From contig DATGTW010000070.1 of NCBI GenBank assembly GCA_035301625.1, forward strand, positions 1 to 64,000: a stretch of DNA of 64,000 nucleotides, in the 5' to 3' direction. This DNA comes from Paenalcaligenes sp035301625 (GTDB lineage Bacteria; Pseudomonadota; Gammaproteobacteria; Burkholderiales; Burkholderiaceae_B). Under the pieces are notes generated by a model. That model was not told the DNA's origin and did not search any database. It saw only the letters and a program-made list of their open reading frames with translations. A program made the translations under genes and the position numbers. This document shows, in pieces, positions 25,037-32,800 of the stretch (the stretch's first letter is position 1; each line of letters starts with the position of its first letter).

Positions 25037-25561
25037 TTAGCGGTTCCTTCCCCGCCGTGCTTTAAAAAAGTCACGCAGCAAAGCGGCACTTCGTTCTTGC
25101 AGAAGCCCACCCTCAATAATTGTATGGTGGTTTAATTGGGCATATTGATCATGATGTAGCACACTGTGACATACCCCGGTCTTGGGGTCTGATGCCCCGT
25201 AGAGCACACGCTCAACTCGCGCATGAAGTAATGCCCCCATGCACATCATGCACGGTTCTAAACTGACATATAAATGGCTGCCTGGCAAACGATAATTACC
25301 TATAAATGTACTCGCATCACGTAACGCCATCATCTCAGCATGCTGGGTGGGATCATGACTATACAAAGTATGGTTCACACCCATACCGATCACTCGACGC
25401 TGCTCATCTAACAGTACAGCACCCACCGGCACCTCTTGCCAATAGGCACCCATTTGGGCGAGACGCAACGCGAGTTCCATTACTTGTTCATCTTTTTCAA
25501 TTTTTTGGAAAAAATAGTGTTGATAAATGGGTGTACGTTGCAATCGTGTAACGGGTTGCAC
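25037..25561 (-). CDS. tadA: tRNA(adenine34) deaminase TadA
   Basis: Converts A34 to inosine in tRNA-Arg(ACG), essential for decoding. Zinc/catalytic motif HAEMMALRD (H74, E76) and PCMMC (C104, C107) are intact, as is the dimer-interface KTGVCHSVLHH stretch. The best start is a GTG at 25561: AAAGGA 7 bases upstream, just after the nnr stop. The longer frame from 25612 would overlap nnr by 41 bases. This gives 174 residues with a roughly 25-residue N-terminal extension before MELALRLAQ. Not to be confused with the pilus ATPase sometimes also named TadA at 57466. Confidence 0.94.
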   Translation of the reverse strand: MQPVTRLQRTPIYQHYFFQKIEKDEQVMELALRLAQMGAYWQEVPVGAVLLDEQRRVIGMGVNHTLYSHDPTQHAEMMALRDASTFIGNYRLPGSHLYVSLEPCMMCMGALLHARVERVLYGASDPKTGVCHSVLHHDQYAQLNHHTIIEGGLLQERSAALLRDFFKARRGRNR

Positions 25562-25571
25562 CTGGATTCCT

Positions 25572-27080
25572 TTATTCAGCGTTATCAAGTTGTGTAAGCT
25601 CTTTTTGTGCACGAATTAACCAATCAGGTAAATCATCCGCAATCAAACCTACCCCAGCCAAACAACCAGCCCGCCCATGTAGCCAAACGGCCATTGCAGC
25701 TGCTAAATGAGCACTAACTTTTTGGGCTAAAAAAGCACCAATGGCACCAGCAAGTACGTCACCACTGCCTGCTGTTGCTAAATACGGGCTCGCATTGTTA
25801 TTGATTATAAGCTGTCCCTGCGGTGTACCAATCAGAGTTTCAGCCCCTTTTAATACGATTACTGCACCCGTCTGTTGGCTGGCTATTTGCACTGCCTGCA
25901 AACGATCGTCATTCAGAGAAAATGAATGATGAAAGAAAAGTCGTGCAAACTCTCCTGCATGCGGCGTCAAGACACAACGAGGATGTAATAGTGGAAAGTA
26001 ACGCGCCGGATCGTCAGCCATCACATTAAGTGCCTCGGCATCCAAGACGCAGGGCTGCTGACTTTTTAAAAGTCTATGGAGATAATCTGATAGCTCGGCA
26101 CAGCCCACTGCGCCTGGACCCAGCACCACAGCCCCGACTTTATCGGCGTTAATTTGGGTTTGGAAGTCTTTATCGTCTTGAATAACTCGCACCATTACTG
26201 CACGCATTTGTGCAGCATAGATAGCCCAGCTACTGGCATGTGTCAGAATTGTAACTAAGCCAGCTCCACTCACGGCAGCGCCTAACGCGCTTAGGCTAGG
26301 TGCTCCGGTTAGCTGCGGACCACCAAAAACCAATACATGGCCACGATCATATTTATGGCTTTGTGCTTGGGGCCGAGTTTGCTGCCATTGCTCTGCCCAC
26401 AAGGCGGGAGTATTTTCATAAAATCGGGGCCCATTAGGCAGGTGCTCTTCAGTTAATCCAATATCGCAAACCAATACCTCACCACAGTAAAAGCGTCCTG
26501 GATTGAGCACATGAGCTGGTTTCTTTTTAAATAAAGCGAGTGTTAATTCTGCCTGCGCTGGATATTGAGTATATAACTGTCCAAAGTCACCAACACCTGT
26601 AGGAATATCTACGGCCACAACTGGTTTTTGACTGTGCTGTACACGTTGTAATAAGGCGTGCCACTGAGCGTCTAAGGGGCGTGATAAACCCACCCCAAAG
26701 CCCGCATCGATAATGAGATCAACCTGCTGCAAGAAGGACCCGTTTATAGCACTGAACGGCTGACAGTTATTTGGATACTGATGCGCATGCGTGACTGCAG
26801 GCGCTCGGGTAGGTAAATCACCCTGCAGCGTACAAACAGTGACTGGCCACTCGCGTTCAGCTAATAACCGTGCGATAACAAACCCGTCTCCGCCATTGTT
26901 TCCAGGCCCGCAAATAACCAACACATGTCCCATTGGGTAGCGCTGCAAAATTGCGGTGGTCAACGCAGCACCGGCACGCTGCATCAATGCCTCAGGAGCA
27001 ATCCCTAATTGTGCGGCACGGTCGTCTGCAGCATGAATATCTGTAGCACTCAATAATGCACAATCAAAATTTAATGCCAT
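25572..27080 (-). CDS. nnr: bifunctional NAD(P)H-hydrate epimerase / ADP-dependent NAD(P)H-hydrate dehydratase
   Basis: Repairs damaged, hydrated NADH and NADPH. The N-terminal half (YjeF_N, about 1-215) epimerises R- and S-NAD(P)HX; it shows CGPGNNGGDGFVIARLLAER and VAVDIPTGVGD. The C-terminal half (YjeF_C carbohydrate-kinase-like, about 235-495) is the ADP-dependent dehydratase with LTPHAGEFARLF, VLKGAETLIG and the ATP/ADP-site ATAGSGDVLAGAIGAFLAQK. Both domains are complete; 502 residues is typical for the fusion. It lies two bases after the sirtuin stop and just before tRNA tadA, so the three are probably one operon. Confidence 0.95.
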   Translation of the reverse strand: MALNFDCALLSATDIHAADDRAAQLGIAPEALMQRAGAALTTAILQRYPMGHVLVICGPGNNGGDGFVIARLLAEREWPVTVCTLQGDLPTRAPAVTHAHQYPNNCQPFSAINGSFLQQVDLIIDAGFGVGLSRPLDAQWHALLQRVQHSQKPVVAVDIPTGVGDFGQLYTQYPAQAELTLALFKKKPAHVLNPGRFYCGEVLVCDIGLTEEHLPNGPRFYENTPALWAEQWQQTRPQAQSHKYDRGHVLVFGGPQLTGAPSLSALGAAVSGAGLVTILTHASSWAIYAAQMRAVMVRVIQDDKDFQTQINADKVGAVVLGPGAVGCAELSDYLHRLLKSQQPCVLDAEALNVMADDPARYFPLLHPRCVLTPHAGEFARLFFHHSFSLNDDRLQAVQIASQQTGAVIVLKGAETLIGTPQGQLIINNNASPYLATAGSGDVLAGAIGAFLAQKVSAHLAAAMAVWLHGRAGCLAGVGLIADDLPDWLIRAQKELTQLDNAE

Positions 27081-27082
27081 CT

Positions 27083-27880
27083 TTACCCCTCGCGAACACG
27101 CGCATATAGTTCGGGTAATGCCTGAGCCGCAGACGCTCTAATATTCCAGTGCGCAACGCTATCCAAGGGGGTTTCCTGAGGGTTGATTTGAATAACGTAA
27201 GCCCCAGAATCACGTGCAATAGCTGGCAGAGCAGCTGCTGGCTGTACAACGCCTGATGTCCCTATTGCTATAAGTACATCGCAATTTGCACTGAGCTCAA
27301 ATGATTGATCCAGAACGTTGCTATCCAGAGACTCACCAAACCAAATAACACCAGGACGAATATATCCGCCGCAATCTCGGCATACTGGAGGTTCTATCTC
27401 TTGGCCTTGAGGATGAAAAGTTGCATCGTGAGCACCCGCGCGATGCTCTTCGGGAAGCGCATCCTCGCTAACGGTGTGGGTACATTCTGCGCATAACGAG
27501 GTAAATAAATTACCATGCAAATGCAAAACGTGACTACAGCCAGCACGCTCGTGTAAATCGTCTACATTTTGCGTCAAACAAATGATCTGGCGATCACCCT
27601 GCTCGGCCTGCCATTCAGCCAAGGCTATATGCGCTGCGTTGGGTTGCGCTTCCTGAACCCGTTGTCGACGCCATAAGTACCACCCCCAGACCAAAGCAGG
27701 CTGACGCGCAAATGCTTCTGGTGTGGCGAGCTCCATGGGATCATACTGAGCCCACAAACCACTCAAATCATCTCTAAAAGTAGGAACCCCGCTTTCGGCA
27801 GAAATACCTGCACCACTGAAAAATACTATTTTTCTGGCTGTTTGGATATTTTCCAAAGCAGTTTCGTCAAAATCAATCAT
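27083..27880 (-). CDS. cobB: NAD-dependent protein deacetylase/deacylase, sirtuin
   Basis: SIR2-family enzyme that removes acyl groups from lysines with NAD as cosubstrate. The NAD-binding GAGISAESGVPTFRD is at residues 21-35; TQNVDDLHERAG contains the second NAD motif; the catalytic histidine is in VLHLHGNLF; a structural zinc site is suggested by the paired cysteines LCAECTH and PPVCRDCGG. IRPGVIWFGESL and IGTSGVVQPAAALP are also typical. 265 residues. Class III-like features are not clear, so substrate acyl type is open. First gene of the apparent cobB-nnr-tadA operon. Confidence 0.92.
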   Translation of the reverse strand: MIDFDETALENIQTARKIVFFSGAGISAESGVPTFRDDLSGLWAQYDPMELATPEAFARQPALVWGWYLWRRQRVQEAQPNAAHIALAEWQAEQGDRQIICLTQNVDDLHERAGCSHVLHLHGNLFTSLCAECTHTVSEDALPEEHRAGAHDATFHPQGQEIEPPVCRDCGGYIRPGVIWFGESLDSNVLDQSFELSANCDVLIAIGTSGVVQPAAALPAIARDSGAYVIQINPQETPLDSVAHWNIRASAAQALPELYARVREG

Positions 27881-27966
27881 CGGTTGCCCTTTTAAAACTA
27901 AGAATCAGTCGCTGGAGCTGCCCCAAAGCTGATTGTAACACCCGCGCTTGCTTACAAAACAAACGA

Positions 27967-28045
27967 ATCCAAGCAGCAAAATAAAATGCTGACCATTTAA
28001 TTTTAGTAAGTACTGCACAAACAAATTGCTTGGATCTGGTCAGTG
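27967..28045 (+). other. possible H-type RNA pseudoknot in the leader of the SBF-like transporter
   Basis: Two interleaved inverted repeats: ATCCAAGCA (27967-27975) with TGCTTGGAT (28027-28035), and CTGACCA (27989-27995) with TGGTCAG (28037-28043). Their order is arm 1a, 2a, 1b, 2b, the topology of an H-type pseudoknot, with one unpaired base between the two 3' arms. GU pairs can extend both stems. It lies 70 bases before the transporter ATG in the 235-base gap 27881-28115, which holds no other feature I can name. Could also be DNA operator arms or chance. Confidence 0.35.
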
Positions 28046-28115
28046 CTGTTTTTATTGGGTAATCTTGGGGACCTAACGATTACTACCACCTCGAAACAAC
28101 TGATAGACGAGTTTT

Positions 28116-29135
28116 ATGTCTACCTACAATCTTACTGTTATTCAACGCCTACGCCTTATTTTTGATAACTTCACCTTGATATTAATTGGTGTTGTTTTAC
28201 TTGCCAGTGCTCTGCCTGCTCATGGTTCAGGGGCTATTTTCTTTGAATGGTTAACTCGTTTTGCAATTGCGCTGCTATTTTTCATGCATGGGGCAAAGCT
28301 GTCTCGTGAAGCCATCATTGCTGGTGCTATGCACTGGCGGCTGCATTTATTAGTTTTTTGCTTTACGTTTGTAATCTTCCCCCTAATTGGGTGGGCAATG
28401 AGTCCTATTTTATTGCCCTTGCTTGGCATGCCTTTATTAATAGGCATGCTTTATCTATGCGCCCTGCCAGGCACAGTGCAATCTGCAATAGCCTTTACGT
28501 CTATTGCTCGCGGTAATGTGCCCGCAGCTGTATGCAGCGCCTCGGCATCCAGCCTCATCGGGATTGTATTAACTCCTTTCATTTTGCAATTACTATTGGA
28601 TGCCGACGCAGGGACAACTGGCATGGCAGAATCAGTAGTGCAAATCAGCGTGCAGCTATTACTGCCTTTTATGGTTGGGCATTTCTCTCGCCCCTGGACC
28701 GCGGATTGGATCAATCGTAATAGCAGCTGGTTACGCTGGGTGGATCAAAGCTCGATCTTGCTCGTGGTCTATACCGCCTTTAGTGAGTCAGTCATTGGCG
28801 GTCTTTGGGCTGCTGTCCCACCGCTATCCCTTTTGGTTCTCACCATTGTTTGCACGGTTTTACTGGTGATTGTTCTGGCGCTCTCGACTTTCTTATCCCG
28901 TCGTTTTAATTTTAGTCGAGAGGATGAGATAGCTATCGTTTTTTGTGGGTCTAAAAAAAGTTTGGCCACGGGTGTTCCCATGGCCCAGGTAATTTTTAGT
29001 GCCAGCGCCATTGGCCCGGCTTTATTACCAATTATGATTTTTCATCAGATTCAACTGATGGCCTGCGCCATGATGGCAAACCGCTACGCATTGCAATTTG
29101 AAGCTGAAAGCGGTAGTGCCACCACGGCTAAATAG
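28116..29135 (+). CDS. bile acid:sodium symporter family protein (SBF-like, YfeH type)
   Basis: Inner-membrane protein of 339 residues with about ten helices, of the SBF_like branch (E. coli YfeH). Visible signs are LLFFMHGAKLSREAI near residue 50, the crossover-type ALPGTVQSAIAFTSIARGNVPAAVCSASASS near 110-140, and VFCGSKKSLATGVPMAQV near 275, matching the second internal repeat. Substrate unknown; despite the family name, bile acids are not implied. Ends three bases before the convergent BCCT gene, with no room for a terminator. Confidence 0.88.
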   Translation: MSTYNLTVIQRLRLIFDNFTLILIGVVLLASALPAHGSGAIFFEWLTRFAIALLFFMHGAKLSREAIIAGAMHWRLHLLVFCFTFVIFPLIGWAMSPILLPLLGMPLLIGMLYLCALPGTVQSAIAFTSIARGNVPAAVCSASASSLIGIVLTPFILQLLLDADAGTTGMAESVVQISVQLLLPFMVGHFSRPWTADWINRNSSWLRWVDQSSILLVVYTAFSESVIGGLWAAVPPLSLLVLTIVCTVLLVIVLALSTFLSRRFNFSREDEIAIVFCGSKKSLATGVPMAQVIFSASAIGPALLPIMIFHQIQLMACAMMANRYALQFEAESGSATTAK

Positions 29136-29138
29136 GCA

Positions 29139-31124
29139 TTATTCTTCGTCTCTAATCAAGTGCAGATAGTGCATGTGGCGCTCATATTGATCGATGATGT
29201 CATCAATCACTGCCTGAGTTGACCAACCCATAATATTATAGTCTTGGCCACCCTCGAGTAAATGCACTTCTGCACGGAAGTACTTGCGCCCGCCGCTGCT
29301 ATCCTCTTCGTCATCTTCAACGAAAGCCGGCAACAGATAAGCCTGTGGATATACTGCATACACAAAATCATGCTCCACGTCATGGCCCACACGCAAAATG
29401 ACCCCGTGCTCTTCATTCCTGTCCAGCACCACATCAGAGCCTAGCTTTGATAGTTCTTCACCGACCTTGACGCATGCTGGATACACAACATCATCAAGAA
29501 AGCGCTCGATATGACGACGACGTGGGAAAGTCATGAGGTTGCGCATACGACGTTGCCAATCAACGGCATCCCCACCCGTGCGTGGCGCAGCATGATATTG
29601 CGTATGAGTTTCTCTCTTGGTAGTGTCCTGTCGCAAAGCTTTGAGTAACCCCCAAATGACTACTAACAGCACAAACGAGAAAGGCAAGGCAGTTGCTAAA
29701 GTTGCTGTCTGCAATGCTTGTAACCCATCTGCTAACAGCAATGCAATGGCCATAACTCCCATGCTAATTGCCCAGAACAGGCGCTGCCACACCGGTGTAT
29801 TGTCATCACCACCTGATGCCAACATATCAACGACTAAAGCACCAGAATCAGCAGAGGTGACAAAAAACACCAATACCATCATTACAGCAATAATGCTCAC
29901 CACACTGGACAAGGGGAATTGCTCGAGGAAAGCAAACAAAGCCAGAGAGGGATCCTCTAGTGTTGCTTCAGCGATAGACCACTTATCTTGGTTGAGAACC
30001 ATATCAATGGCTGTATCACCAAACACCGTCATCCAAAGGAAGGTAAAGCCTGTAGGTAACAAAGTTACACCCAGGATAAATTCGCGAATGCTTCTACCCC
30101 GAGATACCCGTGCGATAAACATACCCACAAAAGGCGACCATGAGAGCCACCAACCCCAGTAAAACAGAGTCCACCCACCTAGCCAGTCAGTCTTCTCATA
30201 TGCATAGAGATTAAATGTCTTTTCTACTAATTCAGAAAAGTAGCTACCCGTATTCTGCACAAAAGCTTTGATTAAAAAGACAGTCGGGCCAAGTATCAGT
30301 ACAAACAGTACCAATAGAATCGCCAAAATAATATTTAATTCTGACAGTCTGCGAATACCCGCATCCAAGCCCAGACCTACTGAAATCGAAGCCAATGCCG
30401 TGGCACCGATAATCAATAAAACCTGTACAGGTTCATTAATGGGCAAGCCAAAGAGTTGGTTTAAACCGCTATTGATCTGAACTACGCCAAACCCTAGCGA
30501 AGTCGCTACCCCTAATACTGTGCTGACAACAGCAAAAATATCTACCGCATTACCAATGGGACCGTAGATGCGATCCCCGATCATGGGATAGAGTGCTGAA
30601 CGTAATGTCAGGGGCAATCCATGACGATAAGCAAAAAATGCTAAAGTCAGGGCAACTATGCCGTAAATGGCCCAAGCATGTAGTCCCCAGTGGAAGAATG
30701 TGATGCGTATGGCCTCACGTGCAGCTTCTGCCGTGCCAGCCTCTCCGACAGGAGGCTGCAAAGTATGCATCAAGGGTTCGGCCACACCAAAAAACATGAG
30801 ACCAATACCCATCCCTGCAGAAAATAGCATCGAGAACCAAGTGATCGTGCTGTATTCTGGAGTACTGTGATCAGGACCAAGCCTGAGATCCCCATAGCGA
30901 CTGAGCATACAGAACACAGTCACCAACAATATAATTGCAACGGTCAGAATATAAAACCAACCGACATCGTCGATAATCCATGTTTGTACGGCAGTAAATA
31001 TTCTTAGCATTGGCTCTCTAAGAACAGTAACCAATACCGCCAGAAATAAAAGAATGGAGCCGGAGCCAAAAAATACCGGTCCGCTTATGCGAAATTTTGG
31101 TTTAGTATTTGTAGGTTCAGCCAT
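29139..31124 (-). CDS. BCCT family betaine/choline/carnitine transporter (BetT-like)
   Basis: Inner-membrane secondary transporter for trimethylammonium compounds, 661 residues with 12 helices in the first 500. The central signature WGWWLSWSPFVGMFIARVSRGR is present, as is GMGIGLMFFGVAEPL in helix 3. A hydrophilic C-terminal domain of about 150 residues follows; long C-terminal tails in BetT-type proteins are needed for osmotic activation. That makes a choline or betaine osmoprotectant carrier most likely. No betI, betA or betB is adjacent. A near-palindrome lies 75 bases upstream (31199-31223). Confidence 0.93.
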   Translation of the reverse strand: MAEPTNTKPKFRISGPVFFGSGSILLFLAVLVTVLREPMLRIFTAVQTWIIDDVGWFYILTVAIILLVTVFCMLSRYGDLRLGPDHSTPEYSTITWFSMLFSAGMGIGLMFFGVAEPLMHTLQPPVGEAGTAEAAREAIRITFFHWGLHAWAIYGIVALTLAFFAYRHGLPLTLRSALYPMIGDRIYGPIGNAVDIFAVVSTVLGVATSLGFGVVQINSGLNQLFGLPINEPVQVLLIIGATALASISVGLGLDAGIRRLSELNIILAILLVLFVLILGPTVFLIKAFVQNTGSYFSELVEKTFNLYAYEKTDWLGGWTLFYWGWWLSWSPFVGMFIARVSRGRSIREFILGVTLLPTGFTFLWMTVFGDTAIDMVLNQDKWSIAEATLEDPSLALFAFLEQFPLSSVVSIIAVMMVLVFFVTSADSGALVVDMLASGGDDNTPVWQRLFWAISMGVMAIALLLADGLQALQTATLATALPFSFVLLVVIWGLLKALRQDTTKRETHTQYHAAPRTGGDAVDWQRRMRNLMTFPRRRHIERFLDDVVYPACVKVGEELSKLGSDVVLDRNEEHGVILRVGHDVEHDFVYAVYPQAYLLPAFVEDDEEDSSGGRKYFRAEVHLLEGGQDYNIMGWSTQAVIDDIIDQYERHMHYLHLIRDEE

Positions 31125-31198
31125 TGATATAAATGTTAAAGAAAAAAAACGTTACCGCCCATCATATCAATGAGTTGAAGGCCTGACTGCTAACCTCT

Positions 31199-31223
31199 AC
31201 GCAAAAACTGTAAATTTTTGCGT
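31199..31223. promoter_or_regulatory. palindrome upstream of the BCCT transporter, possible operator
   Basis: Arms ACGCAAAAA (31199-31207) and TTTTTGCGT (31215-31223), 9 bp perfect, 7-base centre. It lies 75 bases upstream of the BCCT start and 20 bases past the tlpA-fusion stop. On neither strand is a T tract placed after the stem, so it does not read as a terminator. A TATGAT -10-like hexamer lies between it and the BCCT gene. An operator is inferred, not shown. Confidence 0.35.
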
Positions 31224-31242
31224 TGAAAAAAACAATTCACTA

Positions 31243-32085
31243 CTACTTAATCCTGATTGATTCTAAATGTGACTTCAAAGATGCTGCTGATAATTCTCCT
31301 AAACGAGCACTCACAATCTGCCCTTGTGCGTCAAGGAATAAAGTAGAAGGCAATCCCTTGCTATCTATGGCCTGCCCCGATAAGCCGTGCTCATCTAGCC
31401 ATAAATTTTGTAATTTTAAATCTTGTTCTTGTAAAAATTCTTGTATCTGTTCGGGGCGCTCACCTTGATTAATAAATACGAAATTTACATCTTTATACTT
31501 TTCTTGGGCTTGCTGCAAAACAGGCATTTCCCGTCGACAGGGTGGACACCAAGTGGCCCACAAATTAATTACAGTGGGTTTTCCTTGGTATTGGTCGGTG
31601 GGAAGTGCTGTTTTTTCTTTAATGTTTGCAGCAAAAGACAAAGGTTTAAGTTGTTTTAAATGCGACATCTCGTACCAATTGAGGGGGCTTTCTTTCCAAG
31701 GCTGCATCCAAATTAATCCCCCACCAATCACCAAAGCACCAATCGCTAATGCTTGTGCTATTCCTGCAAATAATGCGCGACGACGGAAAAACAGCCATAG
31801 CAGCGCTAAACCATAAACAACAAGTGCAGCCTGCCAAACAAATCCACCATCCCGTATATTAATAATTTCCAAAGGCTGCTCTTGATAAGACGGCCAAAAG
31901 CGCATTACAAACACAAGGCGACCGACCAATGCTGCAATTAAAGTTAGCCACCACAATTTTTTCTCTATCTGGCTGCCCCGCTTTTTGTCATACCAAATAG
32001 CCGCAATCATTGCTGCTGCAAACCCCAAGACCGCTAAAAAAATAAGCCCATCCAAAGTGAATGGGCCAATTTGAATCACTGACAT
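31243..32085 (-). CDS. membrane protein with Lgt-like N-terminus fused to a TlpA thioredoxin domain
   Basis: Predicted periplasmic thiol-disulfide oxidoreductase on a polytopic membrane base, 280 residues from the ATG at 32085. The C-terminal domain (about 135-280) is TlpA/ResA-like: VINLWATWCPPCRREMPVL with the CPPC active site, a LPSTLFLDAQG cis-Pro region. The N-terminal 120 residues have four helices and resemble prolipoprotein diacylglyceryl transferase (Lgt): IGPFTLDGLI at the start, then GRLVFV, a W-P-S-Y-x-x-x-P-L-E-I run and RDGGFVWQAALV where Lgt has its GGMSFHGG loop. The Lgt histidine is absent, so acyl transfer is unlikely. Sits where trpB often follows trpF. Confidence 0.85.
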   Translation of the reverse strand: MSVIQIGPFTLDGLIFLAVLGFAAAMIAAIWYDKKRGSQIEKKLWWLTLIAALVGRLVFVMRFWPSYQEQPLEIINIRDGGFVWQAALVVYGLALLWLFFRRRALFAGIAQALAIGALVIGGGLIWMQPWKESPLNWYEMSHLKQLKPLSFAANIKEKTALPTDQYQGKPTVINLWATWCPPCRREMPVLQQAQEKYKDVNFVFINQGERPEQIQEFLQEQDLKLQNLWLDEHGLSGQAIDSKGLPSTLFLDAQGQIVSARLGELSAASLKSHLESIRIK

Positions 32086-32126
32086 AATTAAAACCAAAAG
32101 TCCATTGTTATATCTTCAAAACTGGC

Positions 32127-32786
32127 TCAGTTATTTAGGGCTTGTACAAAAGCCGCTATCTTGGTTGGACACTTGATTCCAGGGGCAAGTTCAATACCGC
32201 TGCTTACGTCAACAGCGAAAGGCTGTAGCGGCTGCGATTTTTCTTTAATATTTTCTGCATTTAGACCACCTGCTAAAATTATCGGTGCGTCTGTAGCCAC
32301 ACACATGTTTTTAAAATCAAGCAAAACCTCTTGGTTAAATGAAACCCCGCTACCACCGTATTCAGGCGTATAACTATCAAATAACCAACCTTTGGCATCT
32401 GCGTACTGACGGCACTGCTCAAGTAATTGCTGTGCGGTCTGATGTCCGGGTGCGCCGACACGAAAAGCCTTGATATAGGGCCGATCAAATTGTTGACAAA
32501 ACTCTGGCGTTTCATCCCCATGAAATTGCAATAAATCCACTTGGCCTTGCTTGATAATATTATGAACGAACTGAGGATCAGGATTAACAAAGAGGCCTGT
32601 AACTGTCACAAATGCAGGGATGCGAGCGCATAAATCAGCTGCCTGTTGCGCAGGCACATAACGCTTGCTCTGTGGATAGAACACTATCCCAATAGCATCA
32701 GCCCCGCTGCGCACCATTGGCTGTATATCTTGTTCGCGTGTTAAGCCACATAATTTAAAACGTATGCGCGCAGAATGACGCTGCAT
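32127..32786 (-). CDS. trpF: phosphoribosylanthranilate isomerase
   Basis: Third step of tryptophan synthesis, an Amadori rearrangement in a TIM barrel. FKLCGLTREQDIQ at residues 11-23 has the catalytic cysteine; ADAIGIVFYPQSKRYV, LLQFHGDETPEFCQQF, and PIILAGGLNAENI give the other barrel strands, and AVDVSSGIELAPGIK carries the catalytic Asp and phosphate loop. 219 residues is normal. In many Burkholderiales trpF lies between truA and trpB; here TRAP permease genes separate it from truA and the TlpA fusion takes the trpB place. Confidence 0.95.
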   Translation of the reverse strand: MQRHSARIRFKLCGLTREQDIQPMVRSGADAIGIVFYPQSKRYVPAQQAADLCARIPAFVTVTGLFVNPDPQFVHNIIKQGQVDLLQFHGDETPEFCQQFDRPYIKAFRVGAPGHQTAQQLLEQCRQYADAKGWLFDSYTPEYGGSGVSFNQEVLLDFKNMCVATDAPIILAGGLNAENIKEKSQPLQPFAVDVSSGIELAPGIKCPTKIAAFVQALNN

Positions 32787-32800
32787 TTTATTGCTCCTGA

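Noticed and set aside
29617..30162. Long plus-strand open frame of 181 codons inside the BCCT gene
   Set aside because: It is antisense to a complete, well-conserved transporter frame, is Asn/Thr/Lys-rich without domain features, and has no ribosome binding site.
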